A DNA stretch of 64,000 nucleotides from Streptomyces xylophagus (GTDB lineage: Bacteria; Actinomycetota; Actinomycetes; Streptomycetales; Streptomycetaceae). The position numbers and the translations under genes were made by a program. Location: contig NZ_JNWO01000007.1 of NCBI RefSeq assembly GCF_000716435.1, positions 1,071,631 through 1,135,630 of the forward strand, in the 5' to 3' direction. A model generated the notes under the pieces. That model was not told the origin of the DNA, ran no database searches, and was given only the letters and a program-made list of their open reading frames with translations. Below, piece after piece: positions 8,992 to 17,872 of this stretch (position 1 is its first letter; every line of letters starts with the position of its first letter).

Positions 8992-9065
8992 GCCCCGTCA
9001 GGGGCGCGGGGCTGTGTCGATTTGCGGCTCCGCCGCGTGGGCGCGACCAGCCCCCACCGGCCCGC
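8992..9065 (+). repeat. Streptomyces dispersed GGGGCGCGGGG intergenic repeat, copy 2
   Basis: Contains CAGGGGCGCGGGGCTGTGTC, then TTTGCGGCTCCGCCGCGTGG and GCGCGACCAGCCCCCACCGG. It is close to copy 1 (5889-5947), with a 3' part shared with the copy at 42763-42806. It lies immediately downstream of the sigma factor gene (minus strand, ends 9068) and upstream of the secreted-protein gene. A terminator role is plausible. Confidence 0.75.
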
Positions 9066-9067
9066 AC

Positions 9068-9874
9068 TCAGGCAACTTCCTGCAGCACCTCTTCCCGAAT
9101 CCGCCGACAACACCGACTGATCAACCGAGACACATGCATCTGCGAAATCCCGAACTCCTCCGCGATCCGGCTCTGCGTCATGTCCCCGAAGAACCGCAGG
9201 TACAGAATCTCCCGCTCCCGCTCAGGCAGCGCAGCAAGCCTCGGCTTCACAGCCTCCCGGTCCGCCACGACATCCAACGCCGGATCAGCCGACCCGAGAA
9301 CGTCGCCCAACGCATACCCGTCCCCACCGCCGGAGGCATCCGCGTCCAACGACAACGCGCTGAAACTCTCCAGCGCCTCCAGCCCGGCCCGCACATCCTC
9401 CTCGGAGAGACACGCCTGCGCGGCGATCTCCGAAACCGTGGGCCGCCGCCCCGGCACGGTCTGCGCCAACTCCTGCCCGGCGACCCGCACCCGGTTCCGC
9501 AGATCCTGCACCCGCCGCGGCACATGCACGGTCCACATGTGGTCACGGAAGTGCCGTTTGATCTCGCCGGTGATGGTCGGCACGGCGTAACTCTCGAACG
9601 CCTTGCCGCGCTCGGGGTCGTACCGGTCGACGGCCTTGACCAGACCGAGGGCGGCGACCTGTCGTAAGTCCTCGGTGTTCTCGCCCCGGTTGCGGAACCG
9701 CCCGGCGAGCCGGTCGGCCATGGGCAGCCAGGCCTCCACGATCCGCTCGCGGACGGTGTCGCGCTGCGGGCCGGGAGGAAGTGCGGCGAGCGTGCGGAAC
9801 GCCTCCGCCGTGTCGGGGGCGTCATGGTGCGAATGACGCTTCGTGTTCGTGCGAGAGGACATGGTGCTGGGCAT
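9068..9874 (-). CDS. SigB/SigF/SigG-family RNA polymerase sigma factor with a TTA codon
   Basis: A 268-residue sigma-70 family protein of the stress/sporulation group. Region 2 includes DLRQVAALGLVKAVDRYDPERGKAFESYAVPTI (about 69-101), followed by region 3 and a region 4 helix-turn-helix with MTQSRIAEEFGISQMHVSRLI near the C-terminus. The ATG is at 9874. Leu70 is encoded by TTA (9665-9667 on the plus strand), the rare leucine codon read by the bldA tRNA, so translation may be tied to development. No anti-sigma gene is adjacent; a SpoIIE-type phosphatase occurs at 57.9 kb but a link is not shown. Confidence 0.9.
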   Translation of the reverse strand: MPSTMSSRTNTKRHSHHDAPDTAEAFRTLAALPPGPQRDTVRERIVEAWLPMADRLAGRFRNRGENTEDLRQVAALGLVKAVDRYDPERGKAFESYAVPTITGEIKRHFRDHMWTVHVPRRVQDLRNRVRVAGQELAQTVPGRRPTVSEIAAQACLSEEDVRAGLEALESFSALSLDADASGGGDGYALGDVLGSADPALDVVADREAVKPRLAALPEREREILYLRFFGDMTQSRIAEEFGISQMHVSRLISRCCRRIREEVLQEVA

Positions 9875-9995
9875 GGTGCGTCACAACTCCCTTGAGCATG
9901 CTCCGGGTTGGACGGTCACCGTCGGTGGGAACGCGTTTGCGATCCAGCGCTGAACGTTCGCCTGCCCCCGACCTCAAGGCACAAACACGCACCGC

Positions 9996-10217
9996 TCAGT
10001 CCCGCTCGCGTGCCCCCTGCCGGGTACGGCCGGGGGCCACGAGGCGGCGCGGATGGCGGCGCAGATACTCGCCCTCCAGCCCGGCCATGCGGTCGTTGTG
10101 GGCGCGCAGCGCGTCGTTCGAGCCGTACAGCAGGGTGTCGTGGCGCGTGCGGTGGATGGTCTCCAGCTCCTTCATGAGCTGGGAATCGTCCAGGCGCGCA
10201 GGGTCGACTCCGGTCAT
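9996..10217 (-). CDS. Small conserved Streptomyces protein (DUF6158-like)
   Basis: A 73-residue charged protein beginning MTGVDPARLDDSQLMKELET and containing HRTRHDTLLYGSNDAL, a pattern I associate with the DUF6158 family of small actinobacterial proteins. Function unknown. It is probably helical and soluble, with no signal peptide or membrane segment. It lies between the sigma factor and the ABC-F gene, all on the minus strand. Confidence 0.7.
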   Translation of the reverse strand: MTGVDPARLDDSQLMKELETIHRTRHDTLLYGSNDALRAHNDRMAGLEGEYLRRHPRRLVAPGRTRQGARERD

Positions 10218-10281
10218 GGTGTGCCCCGCTCGTCGAGTCTCACGGTCCTTAAGGCCACTCTACGAACATTCCGGCATTCCG

Positions 10282-10321
10282 GCCCCGCAACCTCCGTACA
10301 AGCCCCGCGACCTCCGTACAA
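10282..10321. repeat. Two tandem 20-bp direct repeats
   Basis: GCCCCGCAACCTCCGTACAA is followed directly by GCCCCGCGACCTCCGTACAA, two copies with one mismatch. They sit between the 3' end of the ABC-F gene and the small gene at 9996-10217. On the minus strand each reads TTGTACGGAGGTYGCGGGGC. Confidence 0.8.
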
Positions 10322-10327
10322 AGGGAA

Positions 10328-11947
10328 CTACCGCGCGCGCTCCACCCGCCGCTCGTCCCACACGGGCTCGGTGCTCTCGCGGACCTTGCCGTCGCTGCCG
10401 AAGACCAGATAGCGGTCGAAGGAGCGGGCGAACCAGCGGTCGTGCGTGACGGAGAGCACGGTCCCGTCGAAGGCCTCAAGGCCCTCCTGGAGGGCTTCCG
10501 CGGACTCCAGGTCGAGGTTGTCGGTGGGCTCGTCGAGGAGCAACGCGGTGACTCCCTGGAGTTCCAGAAGGAGGATCTGGAAGCGGGCCTGCTGGCCGCC
10601 GGAGAGCCGGTCGAAGCTCTGCTCGGCCTGGCCGGTGAGCTCGTAGCGGCGCAGTCGGGACATGGCGGGGCCCTGGGCCTGCGCGTGTTCCTTCCACAGG
10701 ATGTCGAGGAGGGTGCGGCCCTGGAGTTCGGGGTGGGCGTGGGTCTGCGCGAAGTGGCCGGGCACGACGCGCGCGCCGAGCTTCCACTCCCCCGTGTGCT
10801 GCACGTCGTCGCCGGCGAGCAGGCGCAGGAAGTGCGACTTGCCGGAGCCGTTCGAGCCGAGGACGGCGACGCGTTCGCCGTAGAAGACCTCCAGGTCGAA
10901 GGGTTTCATCAGCCCGGTGAGCTCAAGTCCCTTGCAGGTGACGGCCCTTACGCCGGTGCGGCCGCCCTTGATGCGCATGGTGATGTCCTGCTCGCGCGGC
11001 GGCTCGGGCGGCGGGCCCGCCTCCTCGAACTTGCGCAGGCGGGTCTGGGCGGCGGCGTAGCGGGACGCCAACTCATGGCTGATGGAGGCCGCCTGACGGA
11101 GATTCAGGACGAGCTTCTTCAGCTGGGCGTGCTTCTCGTCCCAGCGGCGGCGCAACTCCTCGAAGCGGGCGAAGCGTTCACGCCGGGCCTCGTGGTAGGT
11201 GGCGAAGCCGGCGCCGTGCACCCAGGCGTCGGCGCCGGTCGGCGAGGGTTCCACGGAGACGATCTTCTCGGCTGCGCGGGCGAGGAGTTCACGGTCGTGG
11301 GAGACGAACAGGACCGTCTTGCGGGTCTCCTTGAGCCGCTCCTCCAGCCAGCGCTTGCCGGGTACGTCGAGGTAGTTGTCGGGTTCGTCGAGCAGCAGCA
11401 CCTCGTCGGAGCCGCGCAGCAGCGCCTCCAGGACGAGCCGCTTCTGCTCACCGCCGGAGAGGGTGCCGACCTGCCGGAACTGCGCCTTGTCGTACGGCAC
11501 TCCGAGCGCGGCCATGGTGCACATGTCCCACAGGGTCTCGAACTCGTAGCCGTGCACCTCGGCCCAGTCGGACAGGGCCTGCGCGTAGGCGAGTTGGGCC
11601 GCCTCGTCGTCGACGGTCACGATGCCGTGCTCGGCCTTGTCGACCTCGCGCGCGACCTCGCGGATGCGCGGCGGTGCGACCGACACGAGCAGGTCCCGTA
11701 CGGTCGTCTCGTCGCGTACGGAGCCCACGAACTGGCGCATCACGCCCAGGCCGCCACTCACGGTGACCGTGCCGCCATGCGGTTTCAGTTCGCCGGAGAT
11801 CAGCCGCAGCAGGGTCGTCTTGCCGGCGCCGTTGGGCCCGACCAGGGCGACCACGGCGCCCTCGCCGACCCGGAAGGACACATCGCCGAGCAGCGGCCTC
11901 CCGTCGGGGAGGTAGTACTCGAGGTGTGCGGCTTCCAGATGTCCCAT
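10328..11947 (-). CDS. ABC-F family ATPase
   Basis: A 539-residue soluble protein with two ABC ATPase domains and no membrane segment, hence ABC-F. The first domain has GPNGAGKTT near residue 40 and an LSGGEQKRL signature. The second has GSNGSGKSH and a LSGGQQARF signature, and both have LLLDEP Walker B motifs. The linker between them is rich in charged helices. ABC-F proteins act on the ribosome, in translation or in protection against ribosome-targeting antibiotics; this one is not obviously tied to an antibiotic cluster. The ATG at 11947 (MGHLEAAHLEYY) is preferred over an earlier start two codons upstream. Confidence 0.9.
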   Translation of the reverse strand: MGHLEAAHLEYYLPDGRPLLGDVSFRVGEGAVVALVGPNGAGKTTLLRLISGELKPHGGTVTVSGGLGVMRQFVGSVRDETTVRDLLVSVAPPRIREVAREVDKAEHGIVTVDDEAAQLAYAQALSDWAEVHGYEFETLWDMCTMAALGVPYDKAQFRQVGTLSGGEQKRLVLEALLRGSDEVLLLDEPDNYLDVPGKRWLEERLKETRKTVLFVSHDRELLARAAEKIVSVEPSPTGADAWVHGAGFATYHEARRERFARFEELRRRWDEKHAQLKKLVLNLRQAASISHELASRYAAAQTRLRKFEEAGPPPEPPREQDITMRIKGGRTGVRAVTCKGLELTGLMKPFDLEVFYGERVAVLGSNGSGKSHFLRLLAGDDVQHTGEWKLGARVVPGHFAQTHAHPELQGRTLLDILWKEHAQAQGPAMSRLRRYELTGQAEQSFDRLSGGQQARFQILLLELQGVTALLLDEPTDNLDLESAEALQEGLEAFDGTVLSVTHDRWFARSFDRYLVFGSDGKVRESTEPVWDERRVERAR

Positions 11948-12023
11948 GACCACGCATTCTGTGGGGCGGCCTCGCGGCCGGGCAAACGCTTATTGTGCCC
12001 GCGAAGGCTTCACAACGGCTTCG

Positions 12024-12695
12024 CTAGGGCTTCTGGTCCGCGTCGAGCGGCTGTCCCGTCGGGCCGCCGTCCGTGCCCGGTCCGGCGGCCTCCACGGCGG
12101 CACCTTCCCAGGACAGGGCCTTCCAGCCGTCGGCCGGGGAGCCGTCCAGAATCACGATGCCGGTGTTCTCCAGCGGGCGGGCGGCGGCGAAGGGCACGTC
12201 GACGTTGTCGGCGCGGGCGGCCGTCCACATCCGGATCGCGGCGCCGTGGCTGACCATGGCGACGGTGCGGGCGCCGCTGTCCGCGGCCTCCGCGATCACA
12301 CCGTCGTAGCGGGCGAGGGCCTCGGTGCCGCTCTCGCCGCCCGGCATCCGCAGCTCCGTGTCACCGGCGGCCCACGCGAACACGATCCGCATGTACTCGT
12401 GGCCGGGCTCCGTGTCGCCGGGCAGCATCTCCAGGTCACCGGCCGACAGCTCCCGGATGCCGTCCCGGACGCGTACGTCGAGGCCGCGGGCGGCGGCCAG
12501 CGGGGCCGCGGTGTGCTGGGTGCGGATCAGGGTGGAGGCGTAGAGGGCCTCGATGTCCTCGTCGACGAGTGCCTCGGGGAGGGCGGCGGCCTGGCGGCGG
12601 CCGAGGTCGGTCAGCTCCGCGCCGGGGACGGCCGTGTCGAGGAGATAGTCCACGTTGGCCGTCGTCTGGCCGTGGCGGATGAGGAGCAGGCGCAT
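12024..12695 (-). CDS. Histidine phosphatase (phosphoglycerate mutase-like) family protein
   Basis: A 223-residue protein with the RHG motif LLIRHGQTTAN near the N-terminus, ASTLIRTQHTA carrying the second Arg, a Glu region RELSAGDLE, and MVSHGAAIR carrying the second catalytic His. These features define the branch 1 histidine phosphatases, which hydrolyse phosphate esters through a phosphohistidine. Substrate unknown. The ATG at 12695 follows GGAGGA. Confidence 0.88.
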   Translation of the reverse strand: MRLLLIRHGQTTANVDYLLDTAVPGAELTDLGRRQAAALPEALVDEDIEALYASTLIRTQHTAAPLAAARGLDVRVRDGIRELSAGDLEMLPGDTEPGHEYMRIVFAWAAGDTELRMPGGESGTEALARYDGVIAEAADSGARTVAMVSHGAAIRMWTAARADNVDVPFAAARPLENTGIVILDGSPADGWKALSWEGAAVEAAGPGTDGGPTGQPLDADQKP

Positions 12696-12817
12696 GCGGG
12701 GGTCCTCCGAAGAAACAGTCCGCCGGTGGTCGGAACGAAACGGTTGGCCGACGGTGGATTCGGTTCGCCGATGGTCCGCCGGGCAGCAAACGGCCATTTC
12801 AGGGTACCCGGCAGCGC

Positions 12818-14335
12818 ATGAGCCCTGACGTCGACCTCACGGTCCCCCTGCCCGGCCGCCACGCCCTGCGTGCATGGCTGATCTCCCTGGACTCCCGTCT
12901 CTTCGAGGTGGCGGCCGAGCGGCACTGGCCCGCCGGTGAGCCCGTGCTGCCGCGGCTGAGCCGGAGTGCCAACCACGGCGTGCTGTGGTACGCGACGGCC
13001 GCCGCGGTGGCCGCGAGCCGTACTCCGCGCGCCCGCCGGGCCGCCGCCCGGGGCCTCGCCTCGCTGACCGTGGCCTCGCTCACCATCAACACGATCGGCA
13101 AGCGGACCGTGCGCCGGCACCGGCCCGCCCTGGACCCTGTCCCCATGGTGCGGCAGCTGAAGCGGCAGCCGATCACCACCTCGTTCCCGTCCGGTCACGC
13201 GGCGTCGGCGGCGGCCTTCGCGACCGGTGTGGCCCTGGAGTCGCCGGCCTGGGGCGCGGTCGTGGCCCCGATCGCGGTGTCGGTCGCCCTGTCCCGCGTC
13301 TACACCGGCGTCCACTTCCCGAGCGACGTGCTGGCGGGCGCCGCCCTCGGCGCGTGCGCGGCGTTCGCGGTGCGCGGCATGGTGCCGACCCGCGGGCAGA
13401 TCGTTCCGCCTGCCCGTGCCCGTGCCGAGGTCCCGGCGCTGGAGGACGGCGAGGGCCTGGTCATGGTGGTCAACTCGGCGTCGGGCACCGCCGACCGGGC
13501 GGACGCGCTGACGGACGCGCTGCCCGGCGCGGAGCTCGTCGCCTGTGAACCGGCCGACATACAGGCCGAGTTGGAGAAGGCGGCGACCCGTGCCCGGGTC
13601 CTCGGGGTGTGCGGCGGCGACGGCACGGTGAACGCGGCGGCCCAGGTCGCCCTGCGCCACGGCCTGCCCCTCGCGGTCCTCCCCGGCGGCACCCTCAACC
13701 ACTTCGCCTACGACCTCGGCGTGGAGGGCCCCCGCGATCTGAGCCGGGCGATCAAACAGGGCGACGCCGTGCGCGTGGACGTCGGCCGTTTCACGTCCGG
13801 CGCCACCCGGGGCATCTTCCTCAACACCCTGAGCCTGGGCGTCTATCCGGAGCTGGTGCGCGAGCGGGAGCACTGGGCACCCCGGATCGGCGGCTGGCCC
13901 GCGGGGGTCGTCGCGGCGCTGCGCGTGCTGCGCGCCGACCGGCATCCGCTGAAGGCCGAACTCGGCGGCCGTACCCGCCCGTTGTGGCTGCTGTTCGTCG
14001 GCAACGGCACCTATCACCGGATGGGGATCGCCTCGGGCCGCCGGGTCGACCTGGCGGACGGACGCCTCGACATCCGCGTCGTGCACGGCGGTCGCAGGCC
14101 CGCGCTGCGCCTGCTCGCGGCGGCCCTCGCGGGCCCCTTCACCCGCTCCCCCGCCCATGCGGCGGCCCAGGTCCACCGACTACGCCTGACCGGTCTCGCG
14201 CCCGGCACACTCCTCGCGTTCGACGGCGAAGTCACCGACGTGGGAGGGGAGTTGACCTTGGAGGAACTGCCCGAGGCGCTGACGGTCTACCGCCCACTGA
14301 CGGAGTCCCTGATCACCCGTCAGTCCACATCGTAA
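12818..14335 (+). CDS. Fusion of PAP2 phosphatase and diacylglycerol/sphingosine kinase-like domain
   Basis: A 505-residue two-domain protein. The N-terminal PAP2 domain has the three phosphatase motifs: KRTVRRHRP (95-103), PSGH (124-127) and SRVYTGVHFPSD (159-170), set among hydrophobic helices. The C-terminal domain, from about 210, is a lipid-kinase-like domain with GGDGTVN (266-272) and GGTLNHFAYDLG. This pairing would put a lipid phosphatase and a lipid kinase on one membrane protein; it is a recurrent architecture in actinobacteria. The actual lipids are unknown. Confidence 0.9.
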   Translation: MSPDVDLTVPLPGRHALRAWLISLDSRLFEVAAERHWPAGEPVLPRLSRSANHGVLWYATAAAVAASRTPRARRAAARGLASLTVASLTINTIGKRTVRRHRPALDPVPMVRQLKRQPITTSFPSGHAASAAAFATGVALESPAWGAVVAPIAVSVALSRVYTGVHFPSDVLAGAALGACAAFAVRGMVPTRGQIVPPARARAEVPALEDGEGLVMVVNSASGTADRADALTDALPGAELVACEPADIQAELEKAATRARVLGVCGGDGTVNAAAQVALRHGLPLAVLPGGTLNHFAYDLGVEGPRDLSRAIKQGDAVRVDVGRFTSGATRGIFLNTLSLGVYPELVREREHWAPRIGGWPAGVVAALRVLRADRHPLKAELGGRTRPLWLLFVGNGTYHRMGIASGRRVDLADGRLDIRVVHGGRRPALRLLAAALAGPFTRSPAHAAAQVHRLRLTGLAPGTLLAFDGEVTDVGGELTLEELPEALTVYRPLTESLITRQSTS

Positions 14336-14416
14336 AACGTGGGTCTCATTATTCGGCATGCGCGCGTACCTTCGTTCATACGACGAAGAAGCCGCCGCGA
14401 AGGGGTAGGTAGAGCC

Positions 14417-15238
14417 ATGCCGAAGCCGCAGGAGACCGCTGTCTACACACACGGGCACCACGAGTCCGTACTGCGATCGCACACCCAGCGAACCGCCGCC
14501 AACTCCGCCGCCTACCTGCTCGGTTCGCTGAAGCCGCACATGCAGATCCTGGACATCGGCTGCGGCCCCGGCACCATCACCGCGGACCTGGCGGCGCTGG
14601 TCCCGGACGGGCGTGTCACCGCTGTCGACCGCGAGCCGGGCATCCTGGACCAGGCCCGCGCCACCGCCGACCGACGCGGCCTGACGAACGTCGACTTCGC
14701 GGTCGCCGACGTCCACGCACTGGACTACCCGGACGACACGTTCTGCGTGGTCCACGCCCATCAGGTGCTCCAGCACGTGGGCGATCCGGTGCAGGCGCTG
14801 CGGGAGATGAAGCGGGTGACCAAACCGACCGGGTACATCGCGGCCCGTGACGGGGACTACGCGGTGATGACCTGGTACCCGGAGGTGCCGGGGCTGGACG
14901 ACTGGCTGGACCTGTACCAGCGGGTGGCCCGCGCCAACGGGGGCGAGCCGGACGCCGGACGGCGTCTCAAATCGTGGGCGCTGCAGGCGGGGCTGACGGA
15001 CATCACGACCACGTCGAGCACCTGGACGTTCCACACTCCGGACGAGCGGGCGTGGTGGAGCGGCCTGTGGGCGGACCGTACCGTCGCGTCCTCGTACGCG
15101 GAGATCGCGATCGAGGGCGGTCACGCGACCCCCGAGCAGCTGCACGCCATCGCCGACGCGTGGCGGGAGTGGGGGAAGCAGGAGGACGGCTGGTTCGCCG
15201 TGCTGCACGGGGAGATCCTGTGCCGTAAGGACGCCTGA
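14417..15238 (+). CDS. Class I SAM-dependent methyltransferase
   Basis: A 273-residue methyltransferase with a clear motif I ILDIGCGPGT (44-53), VTAVDREP for the acidic ribose-binding residue, and a HQVLQHVGDPVQALREM segment typical of the UbiE/Coq5-like fold. The start is ATG 14417. Function beyond methyl transfer cannot be stated. A short hydrophobic protein gene follows 43 bases downstream on the same strand. Confidence 0.85.
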   Translation: MPKPQETAVYTHGHHESVLRSHTQRTAANSAAYLLGSLKPHMQILDIGCGPGTITADLAALVPDGRVTAVDREPGILDQARATADRRGLTNVDFAVADVHALDYPDDTFCVVHAHQVLQHVGDPVQALREMKRVTKPTGYIAARDGDYAVMTWYPEVPGLDDWLDLYQRVARANGGEPDAGRRLKSWALQAGLTDITTTSSTWTFHTPDERAWWSGLWADRTVASSYAEIAIEGGHATPEQLHAIADAWREWGKQEDGWFAVLHGEILCRKDA

Positions 15239-15281
15239 TCCGCGGATTCGGGGGCAGTCGGGCGGTCAGGAGGTTACACAC

Positions 15282-15452
15282 ATGGTTCCGATCCTGATCG
15301 TCCTTCTGTTGGCGCTGATCCTCTTCGGCGCCGGCTTCGCGCTGAAGATCCTCTGGTGGGTGGCGCTGATCGTGCTCGCCGTGTGGCTGCTCGGCTTCCT
15401 GGTGCGCGGCACCTCGGCGAGCGGCGGCAGGGGACGCTGGTACCGCTGGTAG
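15282..15452 (+). CDS. Small hydrophobic membrane protein
   Basis: A 56-residue protein with ATG at 15282, eight bases after AGGAGG. Almost all of residues 2-43 is hydrophobic (ILIVLLLALILFGAGFAL and IVLAVWLLGFLV), enough for two short membrane spans, and the tail ends GRGRWYRW. It resembles small hydrophobic proteins seen in many Streptomyces genomes. Function unknown. Confidence 0.75.
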   Translation: MVPILIVLLLALILFGAGFALKILWWVALIVLAVWLLGFLVRGTSASGGRGRWYRW

Positions 15453-15501
15453 CGGGCCGTCCTCACCACGACACCCGGTCTTCCCAACTAGGCTCGTCCG
15501 T

Positions 15502-15849
15502 ATGGACATTCTGGGAGCCACGCTGCGTATCTGCGTCGACGACCTGGAGACCGCCGTCCCCTTCTACGAACGCCTCACGGGCGCCTCGGCGCTCCGGTTC
15601 GAGCGCGGTGGGGTGTCGGTGGCCGCGGTCGGCTTCTTCCTGCTGATGAGCGGGCCCGAGGCGGAGATGGAGGTGTTGCGGAAGGTCGCGGCGACGATCG
15701 CCGTCAAGGACGTCGACGAGGCGCACACGCTCCTCACCGAACTCGGTGCCCGGGTCGTCGCGGGCCCGCTGGCGACGCCGGTGGGCCGCAATCTGATCGC
15801 GGTGCATCCGGACGGGACGGTGTACGAGTACGTGGACCGGCGCGGCTGA
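15502..15849 (+). CDS. VOC (glyoxalase-fold) family protein
   Basis: A 115-residue protein with the beta-alpha-beta-beta-beta pattern of the vicinal oxygen chelate fold: RICVDDLETAVPFYERLTG at the start, a central VAAVGFFLLMSGP strand pair, and HPDGTVYEYVDR at the end, where the His and Glu may be metal ligands. Substrate unknown. It converges with the DUF5107 gene, with 21 bases between the stops. Confidence 0.82.
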   Translation: MDILGATLRICVDDLETAVPFYERLTGASALRFERGGVSVAAVGFFLLMSGPEAEMEVLRKVAATIAVKDVDEAHTLLTELGARVVAGPLATPVGRNLIAVHPDGTVYEYVDRRG

Positions 15850-15870
15850 CCGGCCGGTCCACGGTTCGTC

Positions 15871-17832
15871 TCAGGACGATCCCGGCCGCATCCGGAAGTC
15901 GTAGCGCGCCGGCAGTGGTTCGTCGGTGAGCCGGGCCCACAGCCGGCCGATCGACTCGGCGCCCTCGCGCAGGTCGGCGACCTCGAAGCCGTCGGCGAAG
16001 ACCGCCCAGGCGTCGTCGCGCCGCCCTTCCGCGAGCAGCAACTCGGCCTGGAGCAGCAGGAATCGGCCGCGTTCCCGGGTGACGGGGTGCAGCATCTCCC
16101 ACACGGCGCGGGCGTCCGCCGTCCGCCGCACCCGCAGCAACGCCTCGACGGCCTCACGCCCGAGCGCGGCCGTGGCGGCGGTCCACCGCTCCCCGGCGTC
16201 CCGCCGCTCGTGACACAGGTCCGCGAAGGCCTCGTTGTACCGGTCGGCGGCCCGCTCGTGGTTCCCCGCCTCCTGATCGGCTACGGCGAGACAGCGCAGC
16301 AACGGCCATAGGGACGGAGCGAGTTCGAGAGCCCGCTCCCAACTGCGCACCGCCTGCGCCCGATCGCCGGCGTGCCACTGCGCGACGCCGAGGTGGTACT
16401 CGGTGAGCGGGGTGGCGGGCGCGGTCTCCAGCATGTCCCGCCAGTGCGAGGCGACCAGCGTCTCGCCGGGCGGCCGTACCCGGCGCGGCTCGGGCAGCAC
16501 ACCGCTCCGCACAAGCTCCGCCCAGGGCGCCTGCGCCTCACCGAGCGTGGACTCCTCGAAGGGCGTGCCGGGCAACTTCCAGTCGGCGCGCAGGACTTCG
16601 AGGGCGCCCCAGCCGGAACCGGTGGCGAGGATCTCACCGGGTTCGGTGTCGGCGTACGGCTTCCAGGCGGTGTAGGCGGCGTCCAAGTCGGCGCGGGGCA
16701 GAGCGGTTTCGAGCCGGGCCTCGGCACCGTCCACGACGGTGGACCACTCCCCCTCCGCCTCGGCGTCGAGCGGCCCGTACGCCTCCAGCCAGGACACCTC
16801 GCTCTCCGGGTCCAGCCGCACATGCTCCAACTGGGTGCGGGCCAGGCCCGCTTGGATCTCGCAGTAGCCGCCGGTCCCCGGCTCGGTGAGCCACTCCTGC
16901 CAGCGCCGGCCGCCGCTGCCCGTGCCCCACACGAACAGCTTGCGGCCCCTCAGCACATCGGTGGACGTCTGCACCAGCCCGTGCCCGTCCGCGTCGAGCG
17001 CGGCGATCCAGCGCCGCCGCCCGTCCGGCAGTTCGTAGAAGTAGTCGGCGGCGAAAGGGCTGTTGAGGGGATACGTCCGGTCCATTGAGTCGTACGACGG
17101 CACGGGCACCCGGCGCAGTTGCCGCTCGTACCCGAAGTGCCAGGCCTCCGACGCCGGTGCGAGGACCCGGCGTTCCTCCGGTACCGCGATGTTGGACCAC
17201 CAGTAGGTGGGCGCCGGCCTCTCGTGCGGATTGCGGATGCGGACGCCGACGTAGAGGAAGTCGGAGCCGTCCGGGAGCCAGAGGTCGACCTGGAAGGGGA
17301 GGTCGCGGAGTCGTTCCCACTCCCACAGGCGGAGCATCTCGCCGCCGTCGGGGGCGGGGACGCGGGCCACGTGCAGGGGTGCGCAGGAGAGGGTGGTGTG
17401 GCCGGTGGCGCCGATGTTCCACTCGATGCCGCCGGAGTACCAGGCGCCGTTGAGGGCGAAGTTGGCGGGCTGCAACACCGGGTTGCGGTACAGGAGTTCA
17501 CGGTCGGTGGGCTTGTGGACGAGGGAGGCGATCCGGCCGCCGAGGGCGGGCAGCACGGTGGCGCGGAGCCGGTCGTTCTCGATCACGAGGGCGTCGATCC
17601 GGCGGGGTGCGCGGTCTCTGTCGTAGCCGTCGCGGACGCGGGTGGGGAGCAGGCTGCGCAGGGGTTCGTAGCCGACCTGGCGGGCCATGTCGCGCGGCAG
17701 TTCCTCGCGGTCCCGGTCGTCGATGCGGTGTGCTTCGTCGAGGGGACGCAGTGGGGGCAGCGGGTTGTCCGGACCCAACTCGGCGGTGGGCAGGGTCAGT
17801 ACCTCACGTCGGATCGTCGTCACGATCACCAT
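15871..17832 (-). CDS. DUF5107 protein with C-terminal TPR-like repeats
   Basis: A protein of about 653 residues. The N-terminal two thirds match the DUF5107 type, a sugar-binding or galactose-mutarotase-like beta region with RIASLVHKPTDRELLYRNPV and YSGGIEWNIGATGHT. The last about 200 residues consist of alpha-helical pairs such as HLGVAQWHAGDRAQAVRSWE, typical of tetratricopeptide repeats. It may act on or bind carbohydrates; the enzymatic role is not established. The start is uncertain: ATG 17832 is used, but nearby GTG codons are alternatives and none has a strong ribosome binding site. Confidence 0.8.
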   Translation of the reverse strand: MVIVTTIRREVLTLPTAELGPDNPLPPLRPLDEAHRIDDRDREELPRDMARQVGYEPLRSLLPTRVRDGYDRDRAPRRIDALVIENDRLRATVLPALGGRIASLVHKPTDRELLYRNPVLQPANFALNGAWYSGGIEWNIGATGHTTLSCAPLHVARVPAPDGGEMLRLWEWERLRDLPFQVDLWLPDGSDFLYVGVRIRNPHERPAPTYWWSNIAVPEERRVLAPASEAWHFGYERQLRRVPVPSYDSMDRTYPLNSPFAADYFYELPDGRRRWIAALDADGHGLVQTSTDVLRGRKLFVWGTGSGGRRWQEWLTEPGTGGYCEIQAGLARTQLEHVRLDPESEVSWLEAYGPLDAEAEGEWSTVVDGAEARLETALPRADLDAAYTAWKPYADTEPGEILATGSGWGALEVLRADWKLPGTPFEESTLGEAQAPWAELVRSGVLPEPRRVRPPGETLVASHWRDMLETAPATPLTEYHLGVAQWHAGDRAQAVRSWERALELAPSLWPLLRCLAVADQEAGNHERAADRYNEAFADLCHERRDAGERWTAATAALGREAVEALLRVRRTADARAVWEMLHPVTRERGRFLLLQAELLLAEGRRDDAWAVFADGFEVADLREGAESIGRLWARLTDEPLPARYDFRMRPGSS

Positions 17833-17872
17833 GGAACCCGGCAACCGGTGCGGTGGCCAGGGGCACTACGGG

